Positions 12,748-24,706 of a stretch of 64,000 bases of DNA are shown here, piece after piece (position 1 is the first letter of the stretch; every line of letters begins with the position of its first letter). Source of the stretch: Vesta saturnalis (taxonomy: Eukaryota; Arthropoda; Insecta; Coleoptera; Lampyridae). The notes beneath the pieces were generated by a model. It saw nothing but the letters and a program-made list of their open reading frames with translations, was not told where the DNA came from and did no database searches. The position numbers and the translations under genes were made by a program. The DNA lies in NCBI GenBank assembly GCA_036346205.1, contig JARFJB010001817.1, positions 693,001-757,000 on the forward strand. The letters are read 5' to 3'.

Positions 12748-15151
12748 GTTTGATACGTGTAAATGTAGTTTATAAATTTATGGTCTTTAGTTACGACTCA
12801 TCCTATAGGTTATTGGAAAATGGCAACATTGACAATAAAATCGTTCTTAATAGGAAAATTTTTCAAACATGTGACCGTTTTAAATTCTTGGATTGGTAGA
12901 AATTAATCAGGTTTTTTTTTTGTTTTCTGGTACCTTCATAGAAGAAGGAAAAAACGCCATTTTTGGCAAAGAAATTTAATGCGTAGTTAGAAGCAAATGT
13001 AAAATTTGGAAAAGGTTTCCTTAAAAATTTGATTGAACTTTTCATGCAAAATTTTAACACAGCCTGTTGCTGGATTTAATCTTTTCCATATAAATAAATC
13101 CTGTGGGGATTTCGAATTTGAGTTCGGCTTTAATTTTTTTGTTTCTACTACACCTTAGCTTCGTTCAAGAGGTAAGCTACTCACTTTCTTTTCTTATTTA
13201 CTAGACATAACTTTGAAATGCATGTGTACATGTTTTGAAATTTTAATACAGCATAAAGATCATATCTTATAAAAATTTGGGTATTGATTTAAATTCTAAC
13301 ACAGTTGTCTTATATAGGTTTTTTTTTGGTCCTTTACACATTTACTCAAGATTAACATCTTTCGTGCTACCAGAAGTGATAGTTAAACCACTTCTGACAG
13401 CACAATTGGATACCATTCATCCGAGATGGGAAATATTAGTTATGGGTCTTCGAACCTGAATTGAAACAGTTTACGATTACTCCTTCTCCGAGCATCTTCC
13501 GCATTAACTGAAAAAATATACGTTACACCTACGACTATTTTCGGATAAGTATTTTTGTTACACGCACACAAAAAATTTACTTACGGTGAGTGACTTTTGT
13601 TAGCTTTTCTACATAACGAGGCTCTCGTTACCGGTACATTACTGAAATTCTTATAACAAGTACATTCCGGTGCTTGCTACATTGGATTAGTGTGTTTCCG
13701 CAATTATCCTATTCCTAAAATTAATGCTTATACTTTACTGTTAAACATTTCCTTAGTAATCGTTAGAGTAAGGTTAGACATTTGTGCCTGTAAAAGATAA
13801 TTTGGGTTATTTCAAGTTTTCTCATATACTTACATTTAACTTTGCATTAGAATTTGTATTTTAACTATCAATTTCTAACTGTTTTCTTATGTACTAGTTT
13901 TATTTTGATATCGAACCGTAGTTTGTTCAACCGTTAGAACTATCGGTGTCTACGGTATAAGCGATCAGCTGTTTAGCTGACGGAACGCTACTATTTGAGT
14001 CTACATGTACAATGTGTGTCAGAAATTAGGCTAACTGCTGGGGTTGTATAAAAAGTTATTTATTTCAATTACTGTGTAAATCACATTGCATAGTTTATTT
14101 ATGATCATTGGGGTTGAAAAATTTGTTACTGTTCACTGATTACAATTTAATAGTTGTTTAGTACAAAACTGTTTGAATTAGGGCTTACTCATTTTAATTT
14201 TTGGGTTGTAGCCATATGCTTACTAATGAATGTGTCAATCTGTGTTGCGCATTTATTAAATTCGTGCATTGTGATTGCCAAATCTGTAATGAACTTGGCC
14301 TTTCTGAATTTTCTAAACGCTTCATGCTTACTTTGTCTGTAATGCTCATAGTAACTACATTGGAAAATTTTTTTTTCTTACATAAGGTAAACAACAGGGT
14401 AGACATCTAGTGATAATTTTCGCTTTATATTTGGGGTTTATTTTCGTCCGGTTGATTGGAAACTGATAGATTAGTCCGACGGAGAGTTTATCGTGGAATA
14501 TCGGTGTACAAGTATTCAATTTCGGATAAATATATACATGTTTGGGTCAACGCTAGATGTCGGACCGTATTGTGGCTGATTATGTAAATTTTAAGTAAAA
14601 TTCAAAGTTTTTTTTTGATTTGGTTGAAAGGTAGGTTGATTACTGGTGGTTTATTTGCTAGATATATTGTATCTGATGTATTATTGACTGTTGTATTGGG
14701 AATATTTCCTGAAAGAATTGTATTTATGTCTGCGAGCTGGCGCTCCATAAATTATTTTTTTTTTGTTAGATACTTACGAAAATTTACTTATTCATAGAAA
14801 ATGTATGCTATTGTGCAGTGGGTATATTAAATAAGTGGTGTTAAACGATCGTAAGGTGTTTCGTTAATCCTGTGATCTACGATCAATGTCCTAGCCAGTC
14901 CTTTGTCAGTGTGGCTTTAGTTCACCATTTTATTTTAGTTGTCTCTTTTGTCCTGTGTGGCCGTAGCCCTTTTCTTGATAGAGGATATAAATTAAATAGT
15001 GGTGCCCTTTTTTAAATTCTATGTATATCTTTTCTCCTGCCAAAACGCCCATGCATCCAAGTGCTTACCCGACCGACTGATCTTCCGGCTAATTCCTTAA
15101 TCTATGCTACAGCACTTTAGCCACAATTTCTACGATTATCCCTTTGTGCAC
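12748..15151. other. Unidentified 2.4-kb insertion inside R1 copy A
   Basis: The block is bounded by comparison: copies B and C run straight from CCAACGTTT to GTTGTAATACTG, while copy A is interrupted there. The insert is less AT-rich than its surroundings in places (13360-14000), with no recognised domain, long repeat or convincing terminal repeat. Open frames of 60-78 codons (for example 13277-13459 and 14154-14342) match nothing I know. It could be a non-autonomous element or captured genomic DNA. Confidence 0.55.
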
Positions 15152-16010
15152 GTAACATGTTGTAATACAGTTTACAGTTTGCCCATATTAACTCGATAGG
15201 GTTGAATTGGCAGTGGTACGGAGGTCAACGTAAAAGTTGACGTCCCCATTGATGAGCGATTTCATCAAACTGCATATATATTTTTTCAACTTGTAAATCC
15301 TTGGCAATTTGTAATAATTCCACTTTTAGCATATCACTCGAATGAGGAATGCTGTGTTTTCTTAAAAATTAAAGATATTCTTTTATCCAACTACTTGAAG
15401 GTAATTTTTCTGCTAATGTAGAATGATAACTGGCATTGTCAAGAATTATCAAACTTGGTTTTTCTAAATTTGGTAAAAGCTGTTCTTGAAACCATTTTTG
15501 AAATAAATCAGCGTTTATATTATCGTGGTAGTCTGCTGTCGTAACTAATTTCACAACTTTTATTAGTAAAATATTTTTGCAAAAATGTTGTTCGAGCACC
15601 AGCAATATGAACCTGCTCCATTAAACGCCTTCTTCCATCGTCAACTTTGAATTCAAATTTTGTGTAACAATTGTTTCAAACTCGTTTTACTGAAGGTAAA
15701 TATTTTATCTTCTTTAAGTTCAGTTTGGAGTTTTTCGATAGTAAAATGTGAGCCTAAAATTAAACAGTGATTAACTCCATTTCAACAATAATTTCTGAAT
15801 TATTTACCAGTTGCATGCATGGTGTAAATTTTTCGTTTCAAAACGTCTTTCACGTATTCGTCGACATTATCTGACTTCGACTTCAAACGCAGCTTATGTT
15901 TCTGCATGAATCCGGCGCCAATTTCCCAGATTCTAAAGCGAGAGCCATTCTTGGCTTTGTCCGAGTTACGGTTTTGTCGGAAATGCCGCATGCGAGAGCA
16001 GTTCGCTGCA
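15152..16010 (-). pseudogene. R1 copy A transposase, N-terminal and central part, first catalytic Asp deleted
   Basis: The minus strand shows a helix-turn-helix near 15960-16000 (ACGISDKTVTRTK in one frame), then VHIAGARTTFLQKYF-like sequence near 15590, then DYHDNINADLFQKWFQEQLL and LIILDNASYHS with the second catalytic Asp. Copies B and C carry about 240 bp between NKSCEIS and TADYHDN, including FLDETWIF with the first Asp. That segment is missing here, joined at CTGCTGTC/GTAACTAA. The copy is therefore catalytically dead. Confidence 0.85.
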
Positions 16011-17481
16011 ACATATTACACAAATATAAATAGTGAAAATTATTAGCGTAGCTGGATTATGTGAATGCTTACAAAACTAAATAAATGCATTCAATCAATT
16101 GGAAATACATTTTGGATTATAAACTCACCTCGTAATAGTGAATATTAATAATAATAATAGTTTTGAAAAAAACTGTTGTTTACAAATGCAAATGGAAACT
16201 AATGAATTACGAAGCGAAAGCTAAATTATTATAACTACAAAACACGATGCGATTATACGAAACGAAATACGAAGATTAATTTGAGGTTAAATAGCCAAGA
16301 ACACATCTGACAGCGTCATGCGCTTTGACTTTAGAATCGACATACGTTTTTAAGTCCTGCATTTAAAATATATAGCAGACGTATAAATTATAACCCGTCT
16401 GTCTTTAAGTGGGAACTTCGCACTAAGATAAAGGTAAACAGATGCATTTCACAATAATAATTACATCCCCATTCTCGAGTCCGCCATGAGACACCTCTCC
16501 CCGGCGCTACTATAGTAAGATAAATATTACATCAAGTTCAGATTTTGTTAGAAGTATATCAGTGTATTGATAACAAATTCGTACACAAGTGTGGATGAAG
16601 GCTCAACTTGCATTGGTCGCATTTTTATAAGAGAATCAGAAAACATACAGTAAGATTGTACATATTAAAAACTAATATAACTAATAATTTTACTATTATT
16701 GCTCGGTGAATCTTTGGCAATTATAATGAATATATTTGGACAGAAATGTGTGTTATGGACTAAGTGATTAATTGGAGATTATACATAACGCCCGGGAATT
16801 TTGCAAATTGCCTGATATGAGAGCGCAATGTAATAACTAGAGTGAGGATTTTATGCAAAATGCGTATCGCTTATTTTTTATAGTTGAAGAATATCGTTTT
16901 GTTTTTAGACGAATTGCACTAAATGCAATTATTTGACATTAATTAATTTTTGCATATTTTGCATATTTCGCCAAATACTGCATATATTGCAATTTTATGC
17001 ATATTTTGCCTTTTTATTCATAATTAACATATATTTCGCATTTTTTCTATATCTTCCAAATTCGCTTTAAAATGCATTATTCTAACTTATTTAAAATTTT
17101 GTTATTGTGTCTAACTAAGAAATGTATTTTTATATGAATAAGACAGGTTTAAAGAAAGATTATTACCTGCAGTTAAGTGCAACGTTAATACTTCCGGATT
17201 ATGAAGTTTCAATGCCGCTATTTCGTAGTATTTGAAAATTCCAATGGTACCTAAGTAGATAGTTAAAGCATTGATTGAGGGAATTCCCGCAATCAAGGGT
17301 TAAAGTTATTTGGACTTTTTCAAGGTAAGTGTTTAGTTAGTTAATCCTTCTTGAAAATAATTTGAGAGTAACGGACAAAATGCAAAATTTTAAACATTCT
17401 TTGGGCGAAGACGTAACTGAATGGTACGGCTTTGTTAAGTGAACTTCAAGATGCCGAAAGTTAAAATAGTTTAGTTCAAGT

Positions 17482-17747
17482 ATGGATAAAAATATATCCG
17501 AGCTACGTCTGGATGATGAAAAAGTGTTTTGCATAGCCTGTGGAAAAATAGTAAGTACCATTACATATTTTTAATTGATTTCGGAAATTAAACCCTTATT
17601 AATTGATGTAGGTTATTGAATTCACCGTTTTATCAGTTTTTAAACGCAATTAGATACTTATTTTTAAAATTAATTTTTCCTTAGATCATGTGCGAAAGGA
17701 AATCTCAAGTTCACAGCACATTGAAGACATTTAATAAAAGAATAATG
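17482..17747 (+). pseudogene. hAT transposase, BED-type zinc-finger exons
   Basis: Exon from ATG 17482: MDKNISELRLDDEKVFCIAC, then GK. The CxxC pair fits the first half of a BED-like DNA-binding finger. A GTAAGT donor at 17551 and a TTTCCTTAG acceptor ending at 17684 define a 134-bp intron. The frame continues IIMCERKSQVHSTLKTFNKR, supplying the spaced His, and stops near 17746. The finger would bind the element ends. The downstream frame to the catalytic part is lost. Confidence 0.65.
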
Positions 17748-18059
17748 TAGAAACATGTTAAGCAATATTACATAAAGATTTGTCAGACATCCTTTTTACG
17801 CTTCAAGTATTCGTTTCAAGAAACGGCCAAAAGAAATGCACATAGAGGAATTTAATATTAGCAAGTTGTTGTATGTCTGAACTTGCGATATTAAGCTCAA
17901 TATTCCATTAAAGAAATTGACTGTAATCTCATTAGTAATTTAGGTCATTTATAATAGAAAAATTTATAATCGATTAGCTTGAACCTTGATGGCCAGTTAG
18001 TTAGGATAAAGCAGCAGTTCAAATTAAGGTAATTATTAATGATTTATAATTAATAATAA

Positions 18060-19010
18060 TTTAGTTTAATAAGTAGTATAAAGAAAGTGTTTTAAAAGCT
18101 CCGTTACGAATTCAATTGTACAAAGAAAAGTTACCTAATATTCCTCTACCCAGAGCCTGTGATTACGCGTTGGCAGTACTTGCATTAAATGCAGCTCTTT
18201 TTATGCAGATCATTTGGAAAAAATAAAGGAGTTAGTTTTAGAAATTTCTGATAATTCAAGTACTTACGTTCAAAAAGCTCAATCCATTTTAAAGAAAACA
18301 CAATTGCGCAATGAGCTGGCATTTATAAAAGCAAATTACTATTTTGTAAGTTCAACCATTGCTAAATTAGAAACGGAAGCATTGTCATTAAATGAATCTA
18401 TGCAAATAATTAATAAATTTCAACAGCTGATTTCTGTGTTCAGACTATTGGTAAAACTATTAAAAATTAAAAAATTTAAAAAACATGGAATGTTGCTCGA
18501 CATGGTATTAATAAAGTTCTGAAACTTGAGAAATTCCATTAGTAAATAGTTTAATTGGTATAAAGAAAGTTTAAAAGCTCCGTTACGAATTCAATTGTAC
18601 AAAGAAAAGTTACCTAATATTCCTCTACCACCAGAGCCTGTGATTACGCGTTGGAGTACTTGGTTAAATGCAGCTCTTTTTTATGCAGATCATTTGGAAA
18701 AAATAAAGGAGTTAGTTTTAGAAATTTCTGATAATTCAAGTACTTACGTTCAAAAAGCTCAATCCATTTTAAAGAAAACACAATTGCGCAATGAGCTGGC
18801 ATTTATAAAAGCAAATTACTATTTTGTAAGTTCAACCATTGCTAAATTAGAAACGGAAGCATTGTCATTAAATGAATCTATGCAAATAATTAATAAATTT
18901 CAACAGCTGATTTCTGCTGTTTCAGGAAATATTGGTAAAACTATTTCTAATAAATTAAATGAAATTTTACAAAAAACAGTGGATATCAGTTGTTACTAAA
19001 AGTTAATAAT
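18060..19010. repeat. Tandem duplication inside the hAT coding region
   Basis: Two near-identical copies (about 18060-18540 and 18541-19010). GAAATTTCTGATAATTCAAG begins both line-aligned copies at 18241 and 18721. Identity is almost complete through 18430/18910, then diverges. Confidence 0.95.
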
Positions 19011-19229
19011 AAAGTTCTGAAACTTGAGGAAAATTCCGATGATCTTGTTATAAATTTAGATTTGGCCATATTAGCCGCATTAAAATATGCACCCATAACT
19101 TCTGTGGATGTAGAAAGAAGTTTTTTTTGTACAAAACATACTATCGGACAGACGCCAACATTTTCTGCCCGAAACTTGGAAAAATATTTAGTTATAAATT
19201 GTTTTGCAAATAGTAATGAGAGGGTGTAA
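18110..19229 (+). pseudogene. hAT transposase C-terminal region with an internal 480-bp duplication
   Basis: Open frames 18214-18522, 18595-18999 and 18990-19229 together encode the C-terminal half of a hAT transposase: VITRWSTWLNAALFYADHLE, a helical segment with repeated LETEALSLNESMQIINKFQ, and the dimerisation motif APITSVDVERSFF...NLEKYLVINCF. The stretch 18110-18450 is repeated at 18590-18930 with a period of exactly 480 bp in the matching part. The first copy has small deletions near 18158 and 18173, and the frame shifts near 18995. Not functional as it stands. Confidence 0.9.
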
Positions 19230-19649
19230 TCTTTATAAATCTATAGCGTATAAGTAAATATGTAATTTTAAATAACACATAATTTTAAAATAATGTTAAA
19301 ATAATAATTGCTTTGTAAGTAGTAATGACAGGGTGCAGTTTTTATAAATGTATAGTGTATAAGTAAATATGTAATTTTAAATAACACATAATTTTGAATG
19401 TTAAAATAATAAGTTTGTATGCAATTTATCTTTTTCCTATTAAAAATTACAAGCATATATACTTTTTTTATATATTAATGTTATAATTTGGAATTAACAC
19501 AGGTAAATAGAAGATTCAATATTTATGCATATTTTGCATATTTTGAATTAATAATGCATTTTTGATGCATATTTCAAGGTTTTTAAGTGCATATATATGC
19601 ACACTTTTCGGCATTTTATAGTGCATAAAATCCGCTCTCTAGTAATAAC

Positions 19650-20021
19650 TGTTGAAATATTTAAATTGCCCAGGCTTTATAAATAATGTCTATCACCTAT
19701 TGGGCAGGACAATAAAAAGACATGTTTTATTACGATTCTCTTAATTTTCGACATTAAATCAAAAGGTTTATTGCGAGAATTACTTATTTAAGTCGCAATT
19801 TGGAAAATAGTCAGACCCATAATTTATATTCATAAGGGGTTCTACATTTAGAATCCACTAGTTCTCAGTAGTTAGTACTCACATTAAAAATATAAAACAA
19901 ATTAGATAAAATGTGAAACGATCGACGTTTTACAGATACTCTGACCTATGATTATAAAACGTAAAATGAACTAAACTAAATTATTTTGGTAACTTGAGAA
20001 CTTATGAACTTATTACCGGAT
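19650..20021. other. Spacer without recognisable feature
   Basis: AT-rich DNA between the hAT target duplication and the next integrase gene. No coding or repeat signal that I can support. Confidence 0.5.
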
Positions 20022-21625
20022 TTATTTCCTATTTATTAGAACAATTGCTGCTTTGATGGCATTTTGAGGTACACAGTTTTTTTTCTTTGCGACAACTGCA
20101 TCTATCAGACTTAAGCCACATTTACATCCACATCGGCTGTAACCTTTAGACGACATCCTAACACACTCTTTCAGATAAATCTGTCTCCGGAATATCTTCA
20201 AGCGAAACAAATCTTTCATTGCACACTGTAAATTGGTTTCTTGAATAAAGTTTATTTAGAATACAATGTATTGTTCCCAGAGAAGCTGTTATTTCAATCA
20301 CGGTTGCAAGAATATTTCTTCCGTCGCTACGAGCTCGATCAACATCCCTTACGGTATCACCTATTTTAGATACGGCATAGTTAGCGTTAGATACATCCAA
20401 AATTTTATTAGTCTGTTTCTGCAAATTACTTAAAGCCAATTTCCTAACAAGCGTAACATTTTCTTTCTAGCTCTCCACATTTTGTTCTGATAAACCCATT
20501 TCGTTTGTGGGTATTGGATTTGAATCCGAACTTTCTTAACACTGCACATCTACGGTAATGGGTGGTGAAGCTTGGCTTGGGCCGGTTGAACATAAATGTA
20601 CATCATTATTTTCGGTGGACTCTACTTGGTTCTTTTCGGTGATAGTGCCTTCGGTAGCAGAGCTTCTTTTGGTATAGAAGAACTTTTCAATCCTACTTTC
20701 AACTTCGTCCCAAACATGGCTTCATATGGAGAACAGTTTATGTCTGTGTGATTAGCTCTATTTTTGTGTAATCCTCTATTTTTTGTGTAGTTATCCTCCA
20801 ACCATGTACTTAGGATGTTCTCTACATCTTGGTTTGCTCTTTCAACTGACCCATGGCTGTGAGACTGTCTCGGTTTAGCGTATACAATTTTCAATTCGGG
20901 CCACATGTCACAAACTTCCTGAACAATTTTATTGGCGAACTCTCTACCATTATCGCTTTGATGAATACTTGGTGCACCGAATATTGCAAAAACAGCAAGT
21001 AGTACATATGCAACGTCTTCGCCTCGTTTACTGTAGAGCGGACGGAGCTGCACAAATTTCGTGAGATGATCTTGGTATACAAGTATAAATTTATACTGAT
21101 CTTCTCCTTGTGACTGCATGTCAATTAGGTCTACTTGACACCTTGCATTCATTTCGCTGGTAAGAATAGATTTAGCCACTAAACCTTTTTTTGGAACGTT
21201 GCGTTCTTTCCACAGTTGTCACATAAATTTCAATAAATGACAATCGTTTCTCTCGTAATATTTTTGTAGCGCAAACTTAACTCTTTCTCCGTTCGATTTC
21301 TTCCGCCATGTCCAACTTGTTAGGTGGGTGTCATGTAAAATCTGAAATATTTCTTCTGTGCCCACGTAATACCTAATTAAGTTATCTTCTTTTAACGCAA
21401 CAATCAGTTTCTCTGTGTCTCCAATAGTCATAACGTCGAATATTCGCAAACACTGGTAATCTTGTTTTTTTTCCACGCTTTAGACTTCGAAGAATTCACT
21501 TTTTGAACCATCTCTGTATAACTTTCGCTAGTGAAAAACTGAGTATTTTGACCTGTTAGTGACACTAGCTCATTTAATCTTTTGTCAAATCGACGTTTCA
21601 TGTCAGTCGATTTTGATTTATCCAT
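20022..21625 (-). pseudogene. Ginger/KRBA2-like DDE integrase gene, broken
   Basis: The minus strand starts at 21625 (MDKSKSTDMKRRFDKRLNEL). The next piece contains EEIFQILHDTHLTSWTWRKK, the region of the integrase zinc-binding domain. The 185-residue core (20622-21179) has the three catalytic positions in VDLIDMQSQ, HQSDNGREF and GSVERANQDVENIL. The C-terminal pieces hold a coil and a Cys-rich end (YSRCGCKCGLS) typical of KRAB-A domain-containing 2 and SCAND3-like proteins, which come from Ginger-type DNA transposons or gypsy-type integrases. At least four frame breaks separate the pieces. No reverse transcriptase was seen nearby, which favours a DNA transposon. Confidence 0.8.
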
Positions 21626-21929
21626 GCTGAAGTAATGGATTACACAGTACTACTAATAATGAGCTAATAATGGTATACACTTTCGATCGTTCGAAGGTAT
21701 TAATTCTCAGTTCGACCCTAAATTAAGAAATACCACACAATACAACCATCCATCCTTTCAATTCGAAACTGAATTACGAAAATATAAGCCGTCTGCTCCC
21801 GTCTGTGTTCCTTGGCAATGCAAAACAAAAACAATGAGTCGCAGCGGTTGTGGGCTCTGGATGGTCAGCGCGTGTCACGCGTTTGTTTCTATTCTCGCAC
21901 TCAGACCAGTGTACCTAAATTATCAAAAT

Positions 21930-22110
21930 TCATAATAACCTCCCACCCCCCCTTCCGAGACATCCTGTATCATGTCCGATATTGACGAAACTTGGCCAAA
22001 AGGTGTAAAATGAGCTAATAAGTCGATTTAGCGATAGAGAAAAAAAAGTCGCTGCATAACCTTCTATACCTACATATGTACATGTAGGTTGAAAGTTAGA
22101 AATAGATATC
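21930..22110 (+). repeat. Direct repeat, copy 1 (partner at 23295-23450)
   Basis: CCTCCCACCCCCCCTTCC, CTTGACGAAACTT-like sequence, GTAAAATGAGCTAATAAGTC and CTTCTATACCTACATATGTA are shared in the same order with the second copy. This copy has extra bases between GTCGATTTAGCGATAG and GCTGCATAACC. Confidence 0.8.
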
Positions 22111-23294
22111 TCGCTTATCTTTCAAGGTAACTATGGACGGTTTCATATCATTTTAAAGCAAATTTCGCCCCCTTTCAAATAAAGTAAGAGTATGTGTATG
22201 TTACACCAGCAATATGAGGAATGTTTTCAATTTCCGGAAAAATCGGAAGTAGTATTTTCATCAGGATAATGTCATTTCATTAGAAATGAAATAATTTTAA
22301 TAATAATTTTTTTCACTACTAACCTGAGAAATCGCCATTATTTGCAGCATTCCTTTAATAAGAAGTAATATTTCTCTCTCTAGGTTAACAATGAAAATAA
22401 AAAAACACCTTGGTAAATAATGATCTTTTTGTTTCATAAAAACAAAACGTAATTGGTTAATAATTAATTGTCATATCATTTTGTTATCAGTTTTACTTTG
22501 TCTTTGTCAGTTTGACAAATAGTACCCAGTCTACTTGATATTTTGAAAATGGTTAGAAAATTAACAATAATATTCAAAATCTTAATTCAATCAAATGATA
22601 ATTTTAACAGTTTTATCCTCAAGTATTAAAAAAAATTCTATGTACACCTTGGTTGAAAAGGCGATCTTAACCTCGCACATTAAATCCTTCGGCGCTCAGG
22701 ATTTAAAATTGCTCGGTTAATAATGGCTCACTTCTCAACCTAAGTGTATAATATACTTTTTTTTTTGATAATTATGCAACCTCCTTTATAATAAGTTCAT
22801 TACGGAAATGGCAACATTGTAAAAACAAAAACAATAATTTATGTCAAACAAACGTTCAAAAACCTCATGTCAGATAGAGGTTAATAGACATCTATTATTA
22901 TTAATTTTTACATTTATTTCGTTTTATATTAAGAAACTTTATAAAGAAAAGTTAATTAAAACTAAATTTTTTTTTAAAATATGTCAACACATTTTCTTAT
23001 AAAATTAATAAAAAAAATTGAACTAACATTTAAATTCTACCGTTGGAATTTTTTGCCGGTAAATTACGCGTCGTATCAAAAAATTGCATAGAACATAATT
23101 AATCTATATGATTAAGGTCTATGTATTGGTATTTTTATATCTTTGAAATATACAGCTGTTTCAGAACTATTTGACAAAAATCAAAAATAGCTCTCCGTCC
23201 TGAATTTCTCCCAAAATCTAATCAGCTCCAGGAGAAATGAAAACAAGTCTAAATACAACATTTTAAGTATGTACGTGTTTTCGTTCTTGGTTAT
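22111..23294. other. AT-rich stretch without recognisable gene
   Basis: No open frame, RNA or inverted repeat that I can support. It is bracketed by the direct repeats at 21930 and 23295, so all of it may belong to one larger unidentified repeat. Confidence 0.45.
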
Positions 23295-23450
23295 CGTGGG
23301 TATTAACACCCCCACCCCACCGCACCCCCCACACAATCATATGGCCTATCTTGACGAAACTTTGCCAAACGTTGTAAAATGAGCTAATAAGTCGATTGCA
23401 TAACCCTCTATACCTACATATGTATGTGTAGTAGGCTGAAGGTAAAAATA
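23295..23450 (+). repeat. Direct repeat, copy 2 (partner at 21930-22110)
   Basis: CACCCCCACCCCACCGCACC, then CTATCTTGACGAAACTTTGC, GTAAAATGAGCTAATAAGTC and CCTCTATACCTACATATGTA, in the same order as copy 1. Similarity fades after about 23450. Confidence 0.8.
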
Positions 23451-24538
23451 AATGACATTGAATAATATAAGCTTATATCCAAAGACAATATGGTCGTAGG
23501 GAAAATTTGCTGATGTCCACATTACAATTTACATATTATATGTTATAATTTAAATGTAATAAATACTGCGTGTTCATATTTCACGTTTCAGTTTCTAAAT
23601 CATTTACGCCTGCTTTCTTATTTAAAGTGGGTCAGTTTTTCGAAACGCCTGACTCAATTTTTTAACTGTATATGGTGTATTCGAACTGTTTAATTTGAAA
23701 ATTAAACTTGGAGATTTTACCAGTCACGGTTACTCTCGCATTGACGCACGGAATGCACATTTAAATTTTTAAGTTAAACGATTGAGTCTGTTTTTGAAAA
23801 TGCTTCGAAAAAGAAGCATTCTCAAACAAATACTATCCAAAAATAATAAAATAAATAGGTAAAAATTAGGTATCTAATAAACCTTGTTGAATATTCTTTG
23901 AAATATGAAATTGCTCATGGCAGCTAATTTACTTTGCGTGTTGTCTGATAAATTTAAACAATATGTCAATCTAGCAAAGGATGTAATTTTTCAATCTTGT
24001 ATTAAATTTTTGAAGTTAATGATATAGTGCTTTATCTAACATCAAATATAATATGAAATAAATTACTTGGTCATATCAAGGATTATTATTATATAATAAA
24101 GGTCGTACATAAACTGCGTAAATGAAGCTAAATTATTTATATCACAATGCTTTATTATATTTTACACTAAAAATTTTATTATTATTTTGCGTTTTCTCAC
24201 GGCCTATTAAAGTCTATATTTGTGTAAAGTCTGGAATTTTCTTTCACAATTATTTTGTTTAAAATTATGTTATTAATATCTTTATTATATGTTCGCATTT
24301 TCTTGATTACATTTATAATATTTACTTGGATATGTATTGTAAAATAGTTGCGTGAATGGAGATGGGCATAAATTTAAATCGATTCAGTATAAATATCTGG
24401 TTTGTGTCTTTAGCGTTTATAAAGATCCATTATGATTTCAATTAGGTTTCCTTCATACTTACATAGTTTATTAAACTAGATTTTTTCTTGAAGTCATTAA
24501 TGTTTTATCCATGTAGACTATGTAGAGCATCGACTTCG

Positions 24539-24539
<1 letters not shown>
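23451..24539. other. AT-rich spacer
   Basis: Nothing recognised. No convincing coding region. Confidence 0.45.
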
Positions 24540-24572
<33 letters not shown>

Positions 24573-24669
24573 TGATCTTTAGGTTTCCGCGGCTGCTGTA
24601 TGTACTGCTGGTTTCTCGGGTGTTGATCCGCGTAGCTCTTCTGGTCTCCAAAAGACAGTTTGTTGCAAA

Positions 24670-24706
24670 ATGACGTTTCGGCAAAGTCTCATTTGCCATC
24701 CTCAGG
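24670..24706 (-). ncRNA. Hammerhead-ribozyme-like motif, left arm
   Basis: On the minus strand: core CTGAGGA, then a perfect 6-bp stem GGCAAA/TTTGCC around loop TGAGAC, then GAAAC. This is the hammerhead core arrangement CTGANGA - stem II - GAAA. One extra T lies between core and stem, and stem III (ACGTCAT) is mismatched here, so activity is doubtful. Confidence 0.45.

Larger units (their letters stand above)
11741..16512 (-). mobile_element. R1 family copy A (IS630/Tc1-type DNA transposon) carrying a 2.4-kb insertion
   Basis: The left end AAGTCGGGCCGGCGAAAGGT (11741) and the reverse complement of the right end, TAGTAGCGCCGGGGAGAGGT (16512), align as short inverted repeats. TA flanks both sides (11739-11740 and 16513-16514). 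About 670 bp of non-coding DNA (11741-12415) is shared with copies at 29428 and 50091. The transposase is on the minus strand. Against copies B and C this copy has an extra ~2.4 kb (12748-15151) in the coding region and a ~240-bp deletion near 15540. Confidence 0.85.
16838..19641 (+). mobile_element. hAT transposon, 2804 bp, perfect 8-bp target duplication
   Basis: The 8-bp target duplication GTAATAAC lies at 16830-16837 and 19642-19649. The terminal inverted repeats TAGAGTGAGGATTTTATGCA and TAGAGAGCGGATTTTATGCA differ at two positions. Subterminal DNA on both sides is packed with TGCATATTTTGCATA-like motifs (16950-17060 and 19526-19620), probable transposase-binding sites. The perfect target duplication means the insertion is fairly young or well preserved, although the transposase is broken. 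Confidence 0.96.

Noticed and set aside
14154..14410. Overlapping 60-70-codon frames on both strands, partly hydrophobic
   Set aside because: Overlapping frames on opposite strands with no known motif; consistent with chance in T-rich DNA.
23630..23820. Possible inverted repeat around TTGAGTC/GACTCAA
   Set aside because: Only a few short words match in inverted order; the similarity is too weak to claim.
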